Shown one piece after another: positions 11,300-21,259 of a stretch of 38,673 nucleotides of DNA. The position numbers and the translations under genes are program-made. Location: positions 1 to 38,673 of the forward strand of contig JAUCBJ010007681.1 of assembly GCA_032718475.1 (NCBI GenBank). The letters run 5' to 3'. How positions within the stretch are numbered: position 1 is the stretch's first letter; each line of letters starts with the position of its first letter. The notes beneath the pieces were generated by a model. The model did not search any database. It worked only from the letters and a program-made list of their open reading frames with translations, and was not told the origin of the DNA. Source of the DNA: Nemertoderma westbladi (taxonomy: Eukaryota > Xenacoelomorpha > Nemertodermatida > Nemertodermatidae).

Positions 11300-12193
11300 G
11301 GGCAGTGTGACTTTCTACAAAATATAATAGACAGATAGAATCAGTGGAGACTAGAGACGATATAATTCAGTAATTAGGTAGGCCTACTGCTGTACTGATG
11401 TACTTGTACCGCGTACGGCCAACCGGCTGGCACCTGACTGCCAGACACAGCGACCGGCAGCGGATGACAGCCCCGAGCCTAGATCAGTAGGTCGTGCAGG
11501 ACGAGTCATCGGTTATCAGTTATGGGTTAAACAGTTAAATGCGAAACGGTCGCCGATTGCACGTTCTGACATTACTGCATTAGGCTGTTGCTGTTAGGAC
11601 TGTAGGAGGCTTACTGCAATATGCTGATATGCCAATAATATGCGCTGTATCCGACAACAACTGTACACAGTACAAGAATCCTCCACCTTCAGCTCCACCA
11701 TTCCATCATTATGCTATTATCATCGATTAAATTTAACTCGAAACGACTTCGCGTACCCGTACCAACAGACCAATATGCCGTATTATACTATTACAGTATT
11801 ATACAGGTATAGCAGACCGCAGTATACTGGTATAGCTGTAGCTGTCAGGCTGTAGAGTGTATGGGCCTATCCTGTATCCTGCTATCTGCAGATCTGTTAT
11901 GTGTTATGGTATGGACTGTCTGATGGATGGTTAGACCTTGGCAGCTTGATGGAGGGTGTGTATGTATGGGTGTTGATCATGCTGGATTCCTCTACTGCCA
12001 GACTGCTGCTACTGCATACTGAGTACTCCTATTGCTATTATATTATATGACGTCGATTGTTAAACGGTCAGACGGTAAGTTTAATAATTACTAAATTACA
12101 TTGTCATGATTGTTACGGTACCGGTTCTAATTAGGCCTATCCGAATAATTTGTTGGGTTTTATTATAAAAATCGCTCTAATCGGTTTGCCTAC
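11300..12193. other. Spacer without recognised features
   Basis: Mixed-composition DNA with short palindromic words around TACTGTA and GGTATA (11760-11850). The 71-codon frame at 11640-11855 shows no motif. No gene is supported. Confidence 0.45.
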
Positions 12194-12202
12194 CAGTGAT
12201 TT

Positions 12203-12362
12203 GGGTGCGGGTCGATTCGCCCCTCGACCTTTTCGCCCCAAGTCGATTCTGGATTTGCCCCACATTTTAGGGGCATATGGCTGTCAGGCTGTATGGACCT
12301 GCGCCTGCCTGGGGCGAATCGACTTGGGGCGAAAAGGTCGAGGGGCGAATCGACCCACACCA
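12203..12362. mobile_element. 160-bp MITE with 40-bp inverted arms, 9-bp TSD
   Basis: The left arm 12209-12248 and the right arm 12317-12356 are exact reverse complements over 40 bp (left begins GGGTCGATTCGCCCCTCGAC). The inverted similarity goes on outward with mismatches to the ends GGGTGC / ACACCA. The element is flanked by CAGTGATTT at 12194-12202 and 12363-12371, a 9-bp target-site duplication. GGGGCGAATCGAC occurs twice within the right arm, so the arms hold subrepeats. It encodes no transposase; the open frames over it on both strands result from the palindrome. A 9-bp TSD is typical of Mutator-like (MULE) elements, but superfamily assignment is inference. Confidence 0.85.
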
Positions 12363-12469
12363 CAGTGATTTTACTCATGCAGCAGTTATAGTTCATATCC
12401 GTACCGATGGTATTTTCGTATTGCAAAAATAAGACTATAAGTATGAAATACCCTATGTTATTGAGATAA

Positions 12470-12533
12470 TGTTTATTGTTTTGGTTAGAAAAGCCCACTA
12501 CTGTAACCTGCTCCTTTCCGTTAATTAAGTAAT
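12470..12533 (+). repeat. Dispersed ~70-bp repeat, copy B
   Basis: GTTTATTGTTTTGGTTAGAA begins at 12471, followed by CTACTGTAACCTGCTCCTTT and CCGTTAATTAAGTAATGGAG. Copy C follows within about 10 bp in the same orientation. Confidence 0.7.
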
Positions 12534-12540
12534 GGAGATT

Positions 12541-12580
12541 AGTTTATTGTTTTGGTTAGAAAACACCACCACTGTAACAC
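12541..12580 (+). repeat. Dispersed ~70-bp repeat, copy C (truncated)
   Basis: AGTTTATTGTTTTGGTTAGA then CACCACTGTAAC. Similarity stops after the CTGTAAC block, so this is a partial copy in tandem with copy B. Confidence 0.65.
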
Positions 12581-12599
12581 CATCGGTACGCATATGAAC

Positions 12600-13465
12600 G
12601 ATAACCCATGCAGCAATGTGCTAGCTTCATAATACTGTATACCGCAGTACTGGTATGGTATAGCCTCTGACTGTCTGAGCCTACCGGTAGTCAGATATAT
12701 ATTTATTTTTATTTATTTATTTATTGACAGCGAGATAAAACATAAATATTTATTATAAGGCACCGCACTACAGCACTGTCCAACAGTCTCTCCAAATAAC
12801 AATATAACTCAATCTATAAAATCTCAACAGGCTCTAACAATCCTGCAATCCAGTAGGCCCGACAAAGTTCGATAAGACAAACTATTATCCGTCACATATT
12901 ATCGTACATAATGTCGTGCAAAACAACATAATTAGACAAATTCGTGCTCCTCTGCTCTACCTCTAACTGACTTGTCCCAACCCCCTAGTTCAACTGGTAG
13001 CGATGTGGAACCGGGATATAGTGTTATCCGCTCCTCCTCACTGCGGTAGGACATACCGCGATTGAAGTGGGCTGGTCGGGTTAGTGAGGAGTTATGCAAC
13101 AGGTACAAGCGGCCTTTCGTGGACACTCTCAACTCAACCGAAGGGACCTTTTGATAGCTTACATTGAAGCAACTGCCGTGCCGGATCGTGGGGGACGGGG
13201 ACTGAAAGCAGTTTCTCTATGTTACTCCCATATACTGTATATGTAGTAATACAGTAATAGGCCGGAGCTTTCAGTTGAGCGGGTGAACTGAACACCCGCT
13301 TCATGCACTCCAAGGCACGGAACCGGCCGGTTGATGTTGATTTCATTCAATCGCTGCCTGGAGTCAACTGCAGCTGCTATTTCGAGGGAAAGGGAGGCTG
13401 TTTAAAAAATTTAGAAATCACTATTTGTATTTATAAATTTCACTAACATAATTAGATAAAAAAAA
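12600..13465. other. Spacer without recognised features
   Basis: Contains an ATTT-rich simple stretch at about 12703-12725 and otherwise unremarkable DNA. The minus-strand frames here (66 and 70 codons) show no domain. Confidence 0.45.
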
Positions 13466-13469
13466 CCCT

Positions 13470-13481
13470 GGGGGGGGGGGG
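13470..13481. repeat. Poly-G tract (12)
   Basis: Uninterrupted G run. It is one of five G or C homopolymers in the window. Confidence 0.9.
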
Positions 13482-13532
13482 TGGTGCAATTAAAATACAT
13501 CCCACTAAAACGGTAAACTGTTTTATTGAGTT

Positions 13533-13604
13533 TTGTTTATTGTTTTGGTTAGAATAAAGTGTCGCTGTAAGCTGCTCCTTTCCATTATTTGATAACGTAA
13601 TGGA
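13533..13604 (+). repeat. Dispersed ~70-bp repeat, copy D
   Basis: GTTTATTGTTTTGGTTAGAA, then GTCGCTGTAAGCTGCTCCTT, TCCATTATTTGATAACGTAA and TGG. It sits between the poly-G at 13470 and the poly-C at 13632. Confidence 0.7.
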
Positions 13605-13631
13605 TATGTCAAGAACAACCCCCTGTATTAA

Positions 13632-13651
13632 CCCCCCCCCCCCCCCCCCCC
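13632..13651. repeat. Poly-C tract (20)
   Basis: Uninterrupted C run directly 3' of dispersed repeat copy D. Confidence 0.9.
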
Positions 13652-13924
13652 GCCTTACGCATTTATTGACCAATATAGATTACTCGAATTCTCTATAAAC
13701 TCTTTGTTTTTATTTATTAGCTCCGTAGCGGCAAGGAATCGCGATCTATTAAACCAAGCATCGATATGTGAAGATTGATTGCGGACAGACAATCTCCCAA
13801 TAATGCTGAAAAGAACCGATTCTCTGCCGTCATAGGTAGTATAATAAATGTATTAAATCCAACCTTAATAATATAAAGTAATTAATGTATCTCACAACTA
13901 AATTATAAGCTTTAGAAACCTGTC

Positions 13925-14266
13925 ATGCTTTGGGCTACAGCCATTACCACTGGTCATGTTAATGGACACAAACTGCGTGGAGTTCTACAGGGAGATTGTC
14001 TTAGCCCCACACTTTTTATTACATTTATTGCTGACCTCGCCTCAATACTACGGGCAATAGCTTCTACCATTCGCTTTCTGTTTTACGCCAACGACCTGGC
14101 AATCTACTCCCGAAGTCCCATTGACATCCAGTACGCGTTAAATAACTTACATAAATGGTGCAATCTTAATTGAATGGAGGACAATTAGTGAAAACCAACA
14201 TAATTAAGTTCAGAAAGGGTGGGCCATTAGCCCAAACTGACCGTTTTACATACAATGGAGCTACTG
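13925..14266 (+). pseudogene. Non-LTR reverse transcriptase fragment, decayed
   Basis: The frame 13925-14173 reads RGVLQGDCLSPTLF (RT motif B) and then FYANDLAIYSRS (motif C). The catalytic Y-A-D-D is changed to Y-A-N-D at 14084-14095. A one-base loss near 14170 ends the frame. Past it, another frame goes on with KTNIIKFRKGGPLA and DRFTYNG, the usual stretch after motif C in non-LTR RTs, to about 14266. Motif A and everything N-terminal are missing. The residues differ from the RTE-like relic at 23.2 kb and from the CR1/L2-like RT at 37.3 kb, so it is a third family. Dead by mutation and truncation. Confidence 0.8.
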
Positions 14267-14463
14267 TAGCCTACTTTACGCCGACTACCGACAACCGACA
14301 ACCAACGCCGACAACCATTATTAAAGCTAATTAATGTTATTTATTAATTATTTTCAATTTCAGTGACAGGTTTCAATTTCAATTCTCCGTGACATAAATT
14401 ATACACATAATTTGCGATGGTCATAATAATGTCCGGCGTTGTTTTGATGTCGGTAGAGTAGCA

Positions 14464-14464
14464 C

Positions 14465-14495
<31 letters not shown>
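14464..14495. repeat. Poly-C (22) followed by poly-A (10)
   Basis: C run at 14464-14485, then A run at 14486-14495. Confidence 0.9.
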
Positions 14496-14496
<1 letters not shown>

Positions 14497-14663
14497 ATAG
14501 TATTTTGGCTTTGTCACGATACCCATTGGTTGATGTACCATTTTACAGCAGGGAGTCTTTGGACGCAATATAAATTCATCCCTTCCCTATCCAGGGGAAA
14601 ATCGACGCAAATAACTGCTGATTACTACCAAAAAAAACTGTAACCTGTTATATTGAATATAGT

Positions 14664-14758
14664 TAGTTTATTGTTTTGATTAGAATAGTGTGCGACTGTA
14701 AATTGCTCATTTCCCTTAATTGATAATTTAACATTGAGGCAAGGTATTAATTAGCCGA
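14664..14758 (+). repeat. Dispersed ~70-bp repeat, copy E
   Basis: AGTTTATTGTTTTGATTAGA, CGACTGTAAATTGCTCATTT, CCCTTAATTGATAATTTAAC and ATTG. The 3' part is shared with copy A up to about TATTAATTAGCCGAG. A poly-C tract follows 20 bp later. Confidence 0.7.
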
Positions 14759-14777
14759 GTAAGAAATTGCATCAAAT

Positions 14778-14792
14778 CCCCCCCCCCCCCCC
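14778..14792. repeat. Poly-C tract (15)
   Basis: Uninterrupted C run 3' of dispersed repeat copy E. Confidence 0.9.
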
Positions 14793-14859
14793 ATGTCTCA
14801 TGGACACATATCTGTTAATGTCTACTGTAATAATACACTGGAATTATCAATCACCAAAG

Positions 14860-14946
14860 CTCCGGCTCCGTCTCAGGCCGGAGCTCATATTGTAACCCGG
14901 AGGAACCTCCGGCTCCGGATGAAATTTTAGCTCTGTCGCATCCCTA
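14860..14946. mobile_element. Solo hAT-like terminus
   Basis: CCGG-rich subterminal palindromes (CTCCGGCTCCG, CCGGAGGAACCTCCGG) lead to a right-hand end reading GCATCCCTA. This resembles the hAT element end GACATCCCTA at 20457-20466. No matching left end was found upstream, so it is either a truncated copy or a fragment. Resemblance only. Confidence 0.4.
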
Positions 14947-14985
14947 GAACTCAGGTTACATTTTCATATTTGCTGTTGTCGGCAA

Positions 14986-17900
14986 CAGATTATAGTTATG
15001 GGAGCCTCACTAGTTACTGTAGATCTCCTCCGTACAGCTCGCGTTCTATCCACACAAACAGACTATAGTTATAGGAGCCTCACTAGTTACTGTAGATCTC
15101 CTCTGTACAGCTCGCATTCTATCCACACAAACAGACTATAGTTATAGGAGCCTCACTAGTTACTGTAGATCTCCTCTGTACAGCTCGCGTTCTATCCACA
15201 CAAACAGACTATAGTTATAGGAGCCTCACTAGTTACTGTAGATCTCCTCTGTACAGCTCGCGTTCTATCCACACAAACAGACTATAGTTATAGGAGCCTC
15301 ACTAGTTACTGTAGATCTCCTCTGTACAGCTCGCGTTCTATCCACACAAACAGACTATAGTTATAGGAGCCTCACTAGTTACTGTAGATCTCCTCTGTAC
15401 AGCTCGCGTTCAATCCACACAAACAGACTATAGTTATAGGAGCCTCACTAGTTACTGTAGATCTCCTCTGTACAGCTCGCGTTCTATCCACACAAACAGA
15501 CTATAGTTATAGGAGCCTCACTAGTTACTGTAGATCTCCTCCGTACAGCTCGCGTTCTATCCACACAAACAGACTATAGTTATAGGAGCCTCACTAGTTA
15601 CTGTAGATCTCCTCTGTACAGCTCGCGTTCTATCCACACAAACAGACTATAGTTATAGGAGCCTCACTAGTTACTGTAGATCTCCTCTGTACAGCTCGCG
15701 TTCTATCCACACAAACAGACTATAGTTATAGGAGCCTCACTAGTTACTGTAGATCTCCTCTGTACAGCTCGCGTTCTATCCACACAAACAGACTATAGTT
15801 ATAGGAGCCTCACTAGTTACTGTAGATCTCCTCTGTACAGCTCGCGTTCTATCCACACAAACAGACTATAGTTATAGGAGCCTCACTAGTTACTGTAGAT
15901 CTCCTCTGTACAGCTCGCGTTCTATCCACACAAACAGACTATAGTTATAGGAGCCTCACTAGTTACTGTAGATCTCCTCTGTACAGCTCGCGTTCTATCC
16001 ACACAAACAGACTATAGTTATAGGAGCCTCACTAGTTACTGTAGATCTCCTCTGTACAGCTCGCGTTCTATCCACACAAACAGACTATAGTTATAGGAGC
16101 CTCACTAGTTACTGTAGATCTCCTCTGTACAGCTCGCGTTCTATCCACACAAACAGACTATAGTTATAGGAGCCTCACTAGTTACTGTAGATCTCCTCTG
16201 TACAGCTCGCGTTCTATCCACACAAACAGACTATAGTTATAGGAGCCTCACTAGTTACTGTAGATCTCCTCTGTACAGCTCGCGTTCTATCCACACAAAC
16301 AGACTATAGTTATAGGAGCCTCACTAGTTACTGTAGATCTCCTCTGTACAGCTCGCGTTCTATCCACACAAACAGACTATAGTTATAGGAGCCTCACTAG
16401 TTACTGTAGATCTCCTCTGTACAGCTCGCGTTCTATCCACACAAACAGACTATAGTTATAGGAGCCTCACTAGTTACTGTAGATCTCCTCTGTACAGCTC
16501 GCGTTCTATCCACACAAACAGACTATAGTTATAGGAGCCTCACTAGTTACTGTAGATCTCCTCTGTACAGCTCGCGTTCTATCCACACAAACAGACTATA
16601 GTTATAGGAGCCTCACTAGTTACTGTAGATCTCCTCTGTACAGCTCGCGTTCTATCCACACAAACAGACTATAGTTATAGGAGCCTCACTAGTTACTGTA
16701 GATCTCCTCTGTACAGCTCGCGTTCTATCCACACAAACAGACTATAGTTATAGGAGCCTCACTAGTTACTGTAGATCTCCTCTGTACAGCTCGCGTTCTA
16801 TCCACACAAACAGACTATAGTTATAGGAGCCTCACTAGTTACTGTAGATCTCCTCTGTACAGCTCGCGTTCAATCCACACAAACAGACTATAGTTATAGG
16901 AGCCTCACTAGTTACTGTAGATCTCCTCTGTACAGCTCGCGTTCTATCCACACAAACAGACTATAGTTATAGGAGCCTCACTAGTTACTGTAGATCTCCT
17001 CTGTACAGCTCGCGTTCTATCCACACAAACAGACTATAGTTATAGGAGCCTCACTAGTTACTGTAGATCTCCTCTGTACAGCTCGCGTTCTATCCACACA
17101 AACAGACTATAGTTATAGGAGCCTCACTAGTTACTGTAGATCTCCTCTGTACAGCTCGCGTTCTATCCACACAAACAGACTATAGTTATAGGAGCCTCAC
17201 TAGTTACTGTAGATCTCCTCTGTACAGCTCGCGTTCTATCCACACAAACAGACTATAGTTATAGGAGCCTCACTAGTTACTGTAGATCTCCTCTGTACAG
17301 CTCGCGTTCTATCCACACAAACAGACTATAGTTATAGGAGCCTCACTAGTTACTGTAGATCTCCTCTGTACAGCTCGCGTTCTATCCACACAAACAGACT
17401 ATAGTTATAGGAGCCTCACTAGTTACTGTAGATCTCCTCTGTACAGCTCGCGTTCTATCCACACAAACAGACTATAGTTATAGGAGCCTCACTAGTTACT
17501 GTAGATCTCCTCTGTACAGCTCGCGTTCTATCCACACAAACAGACTATAGTTATAGGAGCCTCACTAGTTACTGTAGATCTCCTCTGTACAGCTCGCGTT
17601 CTATCCACACAAACAGACTATAGTTATAGGAGCCTCACTAGTTACTGTAGATCTCCTCTGTACAGCTCGCGTTCTATCCACACAAACAGACTATAGTTAT
17701 AGGAGCCTCACTAGTTACTGTAGATCTCCTCTGTACAGCTCGCGTTCTATCCACACAAACAGACTATAGTTAAGTTAAGGAGCCTCACTAGTTACTGTAG
17801 ATCTCCTCTGTACAGCTCGCGTTCTATCCACACAAACAGACTATAGTTATAGGAGCCTCACTAGTTACTGTAGATCTCCTCTGTACAGCTCGCGTTCTAT

Positions 17901-18712
17901 CCACACAAACAGACTATAGTTATAGGAGCCTCACTAGTTACTGTAGATCTCCTCTGTACAGCTCGCGTTCTATCAACACAAACAGACTATAGTTATAGGA
18001 GCCTCACTAGTTACTGTAGATCTCCTCTGTACAGCTCGCGTTCTATCCACACAAACAGACTATAGTTATAGGAGCCTCACTAGTTACTGTAGATCTCCTC
18101 TGTACAGCTCGCGTTCTATCCACACAAACAGACTATAGTTATAGGAGCCTCACTAGTTACTGTAGATCTCCTCTGTACAGCTCGCGTTCTATCCACACAA
18201 ACAGACTATAGTTATAGGAGCCTCACTAGTTACTGTAGATCTCCTCTGTACAGCTCGCGTTCTATCCACACAAACAGACTATAGTTATAGGAGCCTCACT
18301 AGTTACTGTAGATCTCCTCTGTACAGCTCGCGTTCTATCCACACAAACAGACTATAGTTATAGGAGCCTCACTAGTTACTGTAGATCTCCTCTGTACAGC
18401 TCGCGTTCTATCCACACAAACAGACTATAGTTATAGGAGCCTCACTAGTTACTGTAGATCTCCTCTGTACAGCTCGCGTTCTATCCACACAAACAGACTA
18501 TAGTTATAGGAGCCTCACTAGTTACTGTAGATCTCCTCTGTACAGCTCGCGTTCTATCCACACAAACAGACTATAGTTATAGGAGCCTCACTAGTTACTG
18601 TAGATCTCCTCCGTACAGCTCGCGTTCTATCCACACAAACAGACTATAGTTATAGGAGCCTCACTAGTTACTGTAGATCTCCTCTGTACAGCTCGCGTTC
18701 TATCCACACAAA
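14986..18712. repeat. 73-bp satellite, 51 nearly identical units
   Basis: The unit starts CAGACTATAGTTATAGGAGC, goes on with CTCACTAGTTACTGTAGATC and TCCTCTGTACAGCTCGCGTT, and ends CTATCCACACAAA. The length fits exactly 51 units plus one 4-bp insertion (near 17772). Only a few substitutions occur: CTCCGT for CTCTGT in the first and a few other units, CAATCC for CTATCC, and TCAACA for TCCACA. The unit holds ACTAGT and AGATCT sites. The period is not a multiple of 3 and there is no long open frame. The array ends 4 bp before the hAT target-site duplication. Confidence 0.98.
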
Positions 18713-18934
18713 CATTAACTACATTAGGGATGTCCCGGAATTCCGTTCCGGCCGGAATTCCGGTGGTTTTTGTCCGGTTCCGGCCGGAATGGGGTCAATA
18801 ACGGCCGTAATTTTACCGGAATTACCTAACTAGTTTGATAGTTGCAATTAGTTTGTTAAATTATTATCAACATTTATATATTTTTTAAACATTATTACCA
18901 ATTAGTTTAAGATAATTTTCAACACTTTCTTGTA

Positions 18935-19130
18935 AAAAAAAGTATAGAAATAAAGTTTTCTTCGACCGTTAGAGCTAATATTTAAAGATGCAAGGCATAG
19001 TAGATGCCCCCTGGTTAGCCCGTTCAAACCATTCGTGCCGAATCAAAAACTGCCTTGGGCCACATGCGGGGATCGAACCCACGACCTCCAGAGAGATGGG
19101 ATTTCAATGCAACCACTACACCAAGGTGGA
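18935..19130 (-). mobile_element. tRNA-derived SINE inside the hAT element
   Basis: Read on the minus strand, box A TGGTGTAGTGG (19113-19123) and box B GGTTCGATCCCC (19068-19079) lie within a tRNA-like head. The body TTCGGCACGAATGGTTTGAA and CATCTACTATGCCTTGCATC matches the SINE at 24142-24431. About 100 bp of that element's 3' body is missing here, but the tail CTAACGGTCGAAGAAAAC is present. No clear target-site duplication was found. It is a SINE, not a tRNA gene: the anticodon arm is not tRNA-like and the sequence goes on into the shared body. Confidence 0.8.
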
Positions 19131-19359
19131 ACCTAACTATCCTATCTAACGAGGGAAAATTCACAGCCAGTATGTAACACATTTCCAAAAAATTTCACCT
19201 AATAATTAAACTAAAATGGTCCCACCATCTGTTACACCACTTACTAACTGTAGTAGTATTCATATACAATCTTAATAACCCACTTAATTTACATTAACTA
19301 ATTAATTAATTACATTAACCCTTTGTCCTTCTGAAGATATTTTATGAAATGCATCATTA

Positions 19360-19709
19360 GAGGCCCGTGCTTCATTGGTAAGTCGTTTTCAGATTTTGTC
19401 TTAGTCAGAATGTCAAAATGAATGCCTCCTTGCTCCATTGGTAACACAAGTCATAAGTCATTTGATAAAAAATATAAGATGCGTCTCACATTTACTGCAT
19501 ATTTATACCCAAAGTAACCAATCACAGCATCTTGGCGGATATAACACATGATTCATATGTCAAAAGATGGAACATGGGACATAATCACTTTCGACTCATC
19601 GGTCGTAACTTACGATTTACCAGTGGAGACGCTCCCATTGAAACCAATGTGTTCCATAATTTATTCTGACTAAGACTACATAAGACTTACCAGTAGAGCA
19701 CGGGTCTTA
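19360..19709. repeat. Inverted-repeat element nested in the hAT
   Basis: The left arm from 19360 (GAGGCCCGTGCTTCATTGGT, then AAGTC .. GTCTTAGTCAGAAT) is imperfectly inverted in the right arm 19661-19709 (ATTCTGACTAAGACTAC .. GACTTACCAGTAGAGCACGG). The arms are about 50 bp and the unit about 350 bp, which looks like a MITE. The target-site duplication is unclear (TTA or TA are possible). Confidence 0.6.
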
Positions 19710-19963
19710 AATAGTGGTTTTTCCAATTTACTTATAAAATGAAGTTTTTTAGATTGATTTTACATTATTTTACATTGATCTTACAATATTTTACATTGTT
19801 TTTACATACGTACAGATCCTGCAAGTGGTTGTTAGTTCAGTCCTGCGTCGTAGGTGCTGCATAATATAGTAGTTTTGTTTCTATTTACAGCAAAGCTATT
19901 TCTTACCATAAATCTATTTATTCCCAGCAATAATTAAACTGTGACACGTACTATCTATTGGCA

Positions 19964-20020
19964 TCGTTTATTGTTTTAGGTCGAATAACATGTCTCTGTA
20001 ACATGCTCCTTTCCCTTAAA
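19964..20020 (+). repeat. Dispersed ~70-bp repeat, copy F
   Basis: CGTTTATTGTTTTAGGTCGA, then TCTCTGTAACATGCTCCTTT and CCCTTAA, inside the hAT element. It is the most diverged copy in the first block. Confidence 0.6.
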
Positions 20021-20491
20021 GACACCAGGATATTGCACCAAAGGACCTAATGACGCGAAACCATAGGTTTTTGTTTAACGTAGGTTTTTAGGAGTCTAAA
20101 AGGCTAAAAACCTAACTTTTGGCCAAAGTTATCGATTTTAGAAAAAAAAATTATATTGAATTCCCTGTCGTTCAATGCCGAAGTACCATCACGTCCCCAT
20201 AAACGGCCATAACGGGCCAGGCCATTCTCCACTCCACCCACCTTAATTCCCCCCAAGGTTCTGATTCATCTCATTAGCAAAATTAGCGGTAGAAATTAAA
20301 AAATCAATTTGGTTCACAAAAAATTATAAAGTTTCATGGGTCATTTAGTGTATTTCACTAATTATATAAAATTCCGGTTCCGGCCGGAATGTTCCGGCCG
20401 GAATATTCCGGCATGTTGAATTCCGGTTCCTGTCGGAATCAAAATATCGATTCCGGGACATCCCTAAACTACATATAATCTTATCTTACAG

Positions 20492-20591
20492 GTTCATTAA
20501 CTACGGTGATGGGACGACGGATACAGGTCGTGTAGAGCGAGAAATGGATGGCGTGGATCAATGTAACAATATGGTAGCTGATAAAAAATAG
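20492..20591 (+). CDS. Possible terminal exon of an unknown gene
   Basis: CTTATCTTACAG ending at 20491 looks like a splice acceptor. A frame then runs from 20493 to a TAG at 20589-20591 and gives 32 residues (INYGDGTTDTGRVEREMDGV and onward, ending ADKK). The composition is more protein-like than its surroundings: polar, mixed, few Lys/Asn/Ile homopolymer codons. No donor-bearing upstream exon was identified, no domain is recognised, and one short open frame after an AG can arise by chance. If real, the 73-bp satellite and the hAT lie in its upstream intron. Confidence 0.2.
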
Positions 20592-20599
20592 ACAAAATC

Positions 20600-20940
20600 T
20601 ATAATAATAGAAACTTTATTAATTTCACCTTCAACTCAACTTAAAAAAACTCTAAACAATTTATTTATGATTATAACTAGTTTAATTGTTTTGTACTTAT
20701 CATATACTGTGAAGGGATTTGTAATTAATTTTAAGATTAAGGGCACGTTTATGTGATAAAAATGTTAAAAAATCAAAATTATTTTGCCGGATTCTGGATC
20801 AAAATTTAATGACGATTTCAAAACTGAAAACGAGATATTTTAGTTCTAGAGTTATAGCTGTCTGTCTACCCAGTCGGTTTTGTCTGACAAAATTCAAGAA
20901 GCACACGCATTGTGCAATTTTCGCTATATAATTTTTCCTG
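20600..20940. other. AT-rich spacer
   Basis: No ORF, RNA gene or clear repeat. The minus-strand 104-codon frame that reaches into it owes its length to the CTGTCT-rich repeat on its right. Confidence 0.4.
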
Positions 20941-20944
20941 TTTT

Positions 20945-21050
20945 TCTGTCTGCCTACATGTCTATCTGTCTGTCTTTTGGCCTGTTTCTCTCTGTCTGTC
21001 TTTTGGCCTGTCTCTCTGTCTGTCTTTTGGCCTGTCTGTCGGTCAGTCGA
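20945..21050. repeat. CTGTCT-rich repeat, 24-bp subunit
   Basis: CTGTCTGTCTTTTGGCCTGT followed by CTCT recurs about three times, flanked by further CTGTCTG simple sequence. Looser CTGTCTG/CAGACAG words go on to about 21250. The Gln/Thr/Asp/Arg-rich minus-strand reading is a by-product. Confidence 0.8.
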
Positions 21051-21259
21051 AAATAATGAATGAAATACACAACAGAAAATGTTGTTAGGGGTTTTCCTGG
21101 TCTGTGATTCCATTTCTGATGTCTGTTTTAGCGTTTAAAGGATTCTTAGATGGTCTATCCGGCAGTCTGTGTGTATGTATGGTAGTATCCTTTCCTAAAT
21201 TTCGACTGACAGACGGACAGATTTTCTGATAAACAGACAGACTGGCAGTCTGGAATTCA

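Larger units (their letters stand above)
18725..20466. mobile_element. Non-autonomous hAT element, 8-bp TSD
   Basis: The ends TAGGGATGTCCCGGAA (18725-18740) and TTCCGGGACATCCCTA (20451-20466) are exact 16-bp inverted repeats. AACTACAT at 18717-18724 and 20467-20474 is an 8-bp target-site duplication, the hAT hallmark. The subterminal regions are rich in TTCCGGCCGGAA-type palindromes. The 1742-bp interior has no transposase frame. It instead carries a minus-strand SINE, an inverted-repeat element and a copy of the dispersed ~70-bp repeat. It would need transposase supplied from elsewhere. Confidence 0.9.

Noticed and set aside
12150-12498. Overlapping ORFs on both strands at 12.2 kb
   Set aside because: Both are produced by the perfect inverted arms of the MITE.
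14986-18712. CRISPR-like array
   Set aside because: Units are directly contiguous with no unique spacers, there are no cas genes, and the DNA is eukaryotic in type. It is a satellite.
20799-21113. Gln/Thr/Asp/Arg-rich protein
   Set aside because: Translation of CTGTCT simple sequence on the opposite strand.
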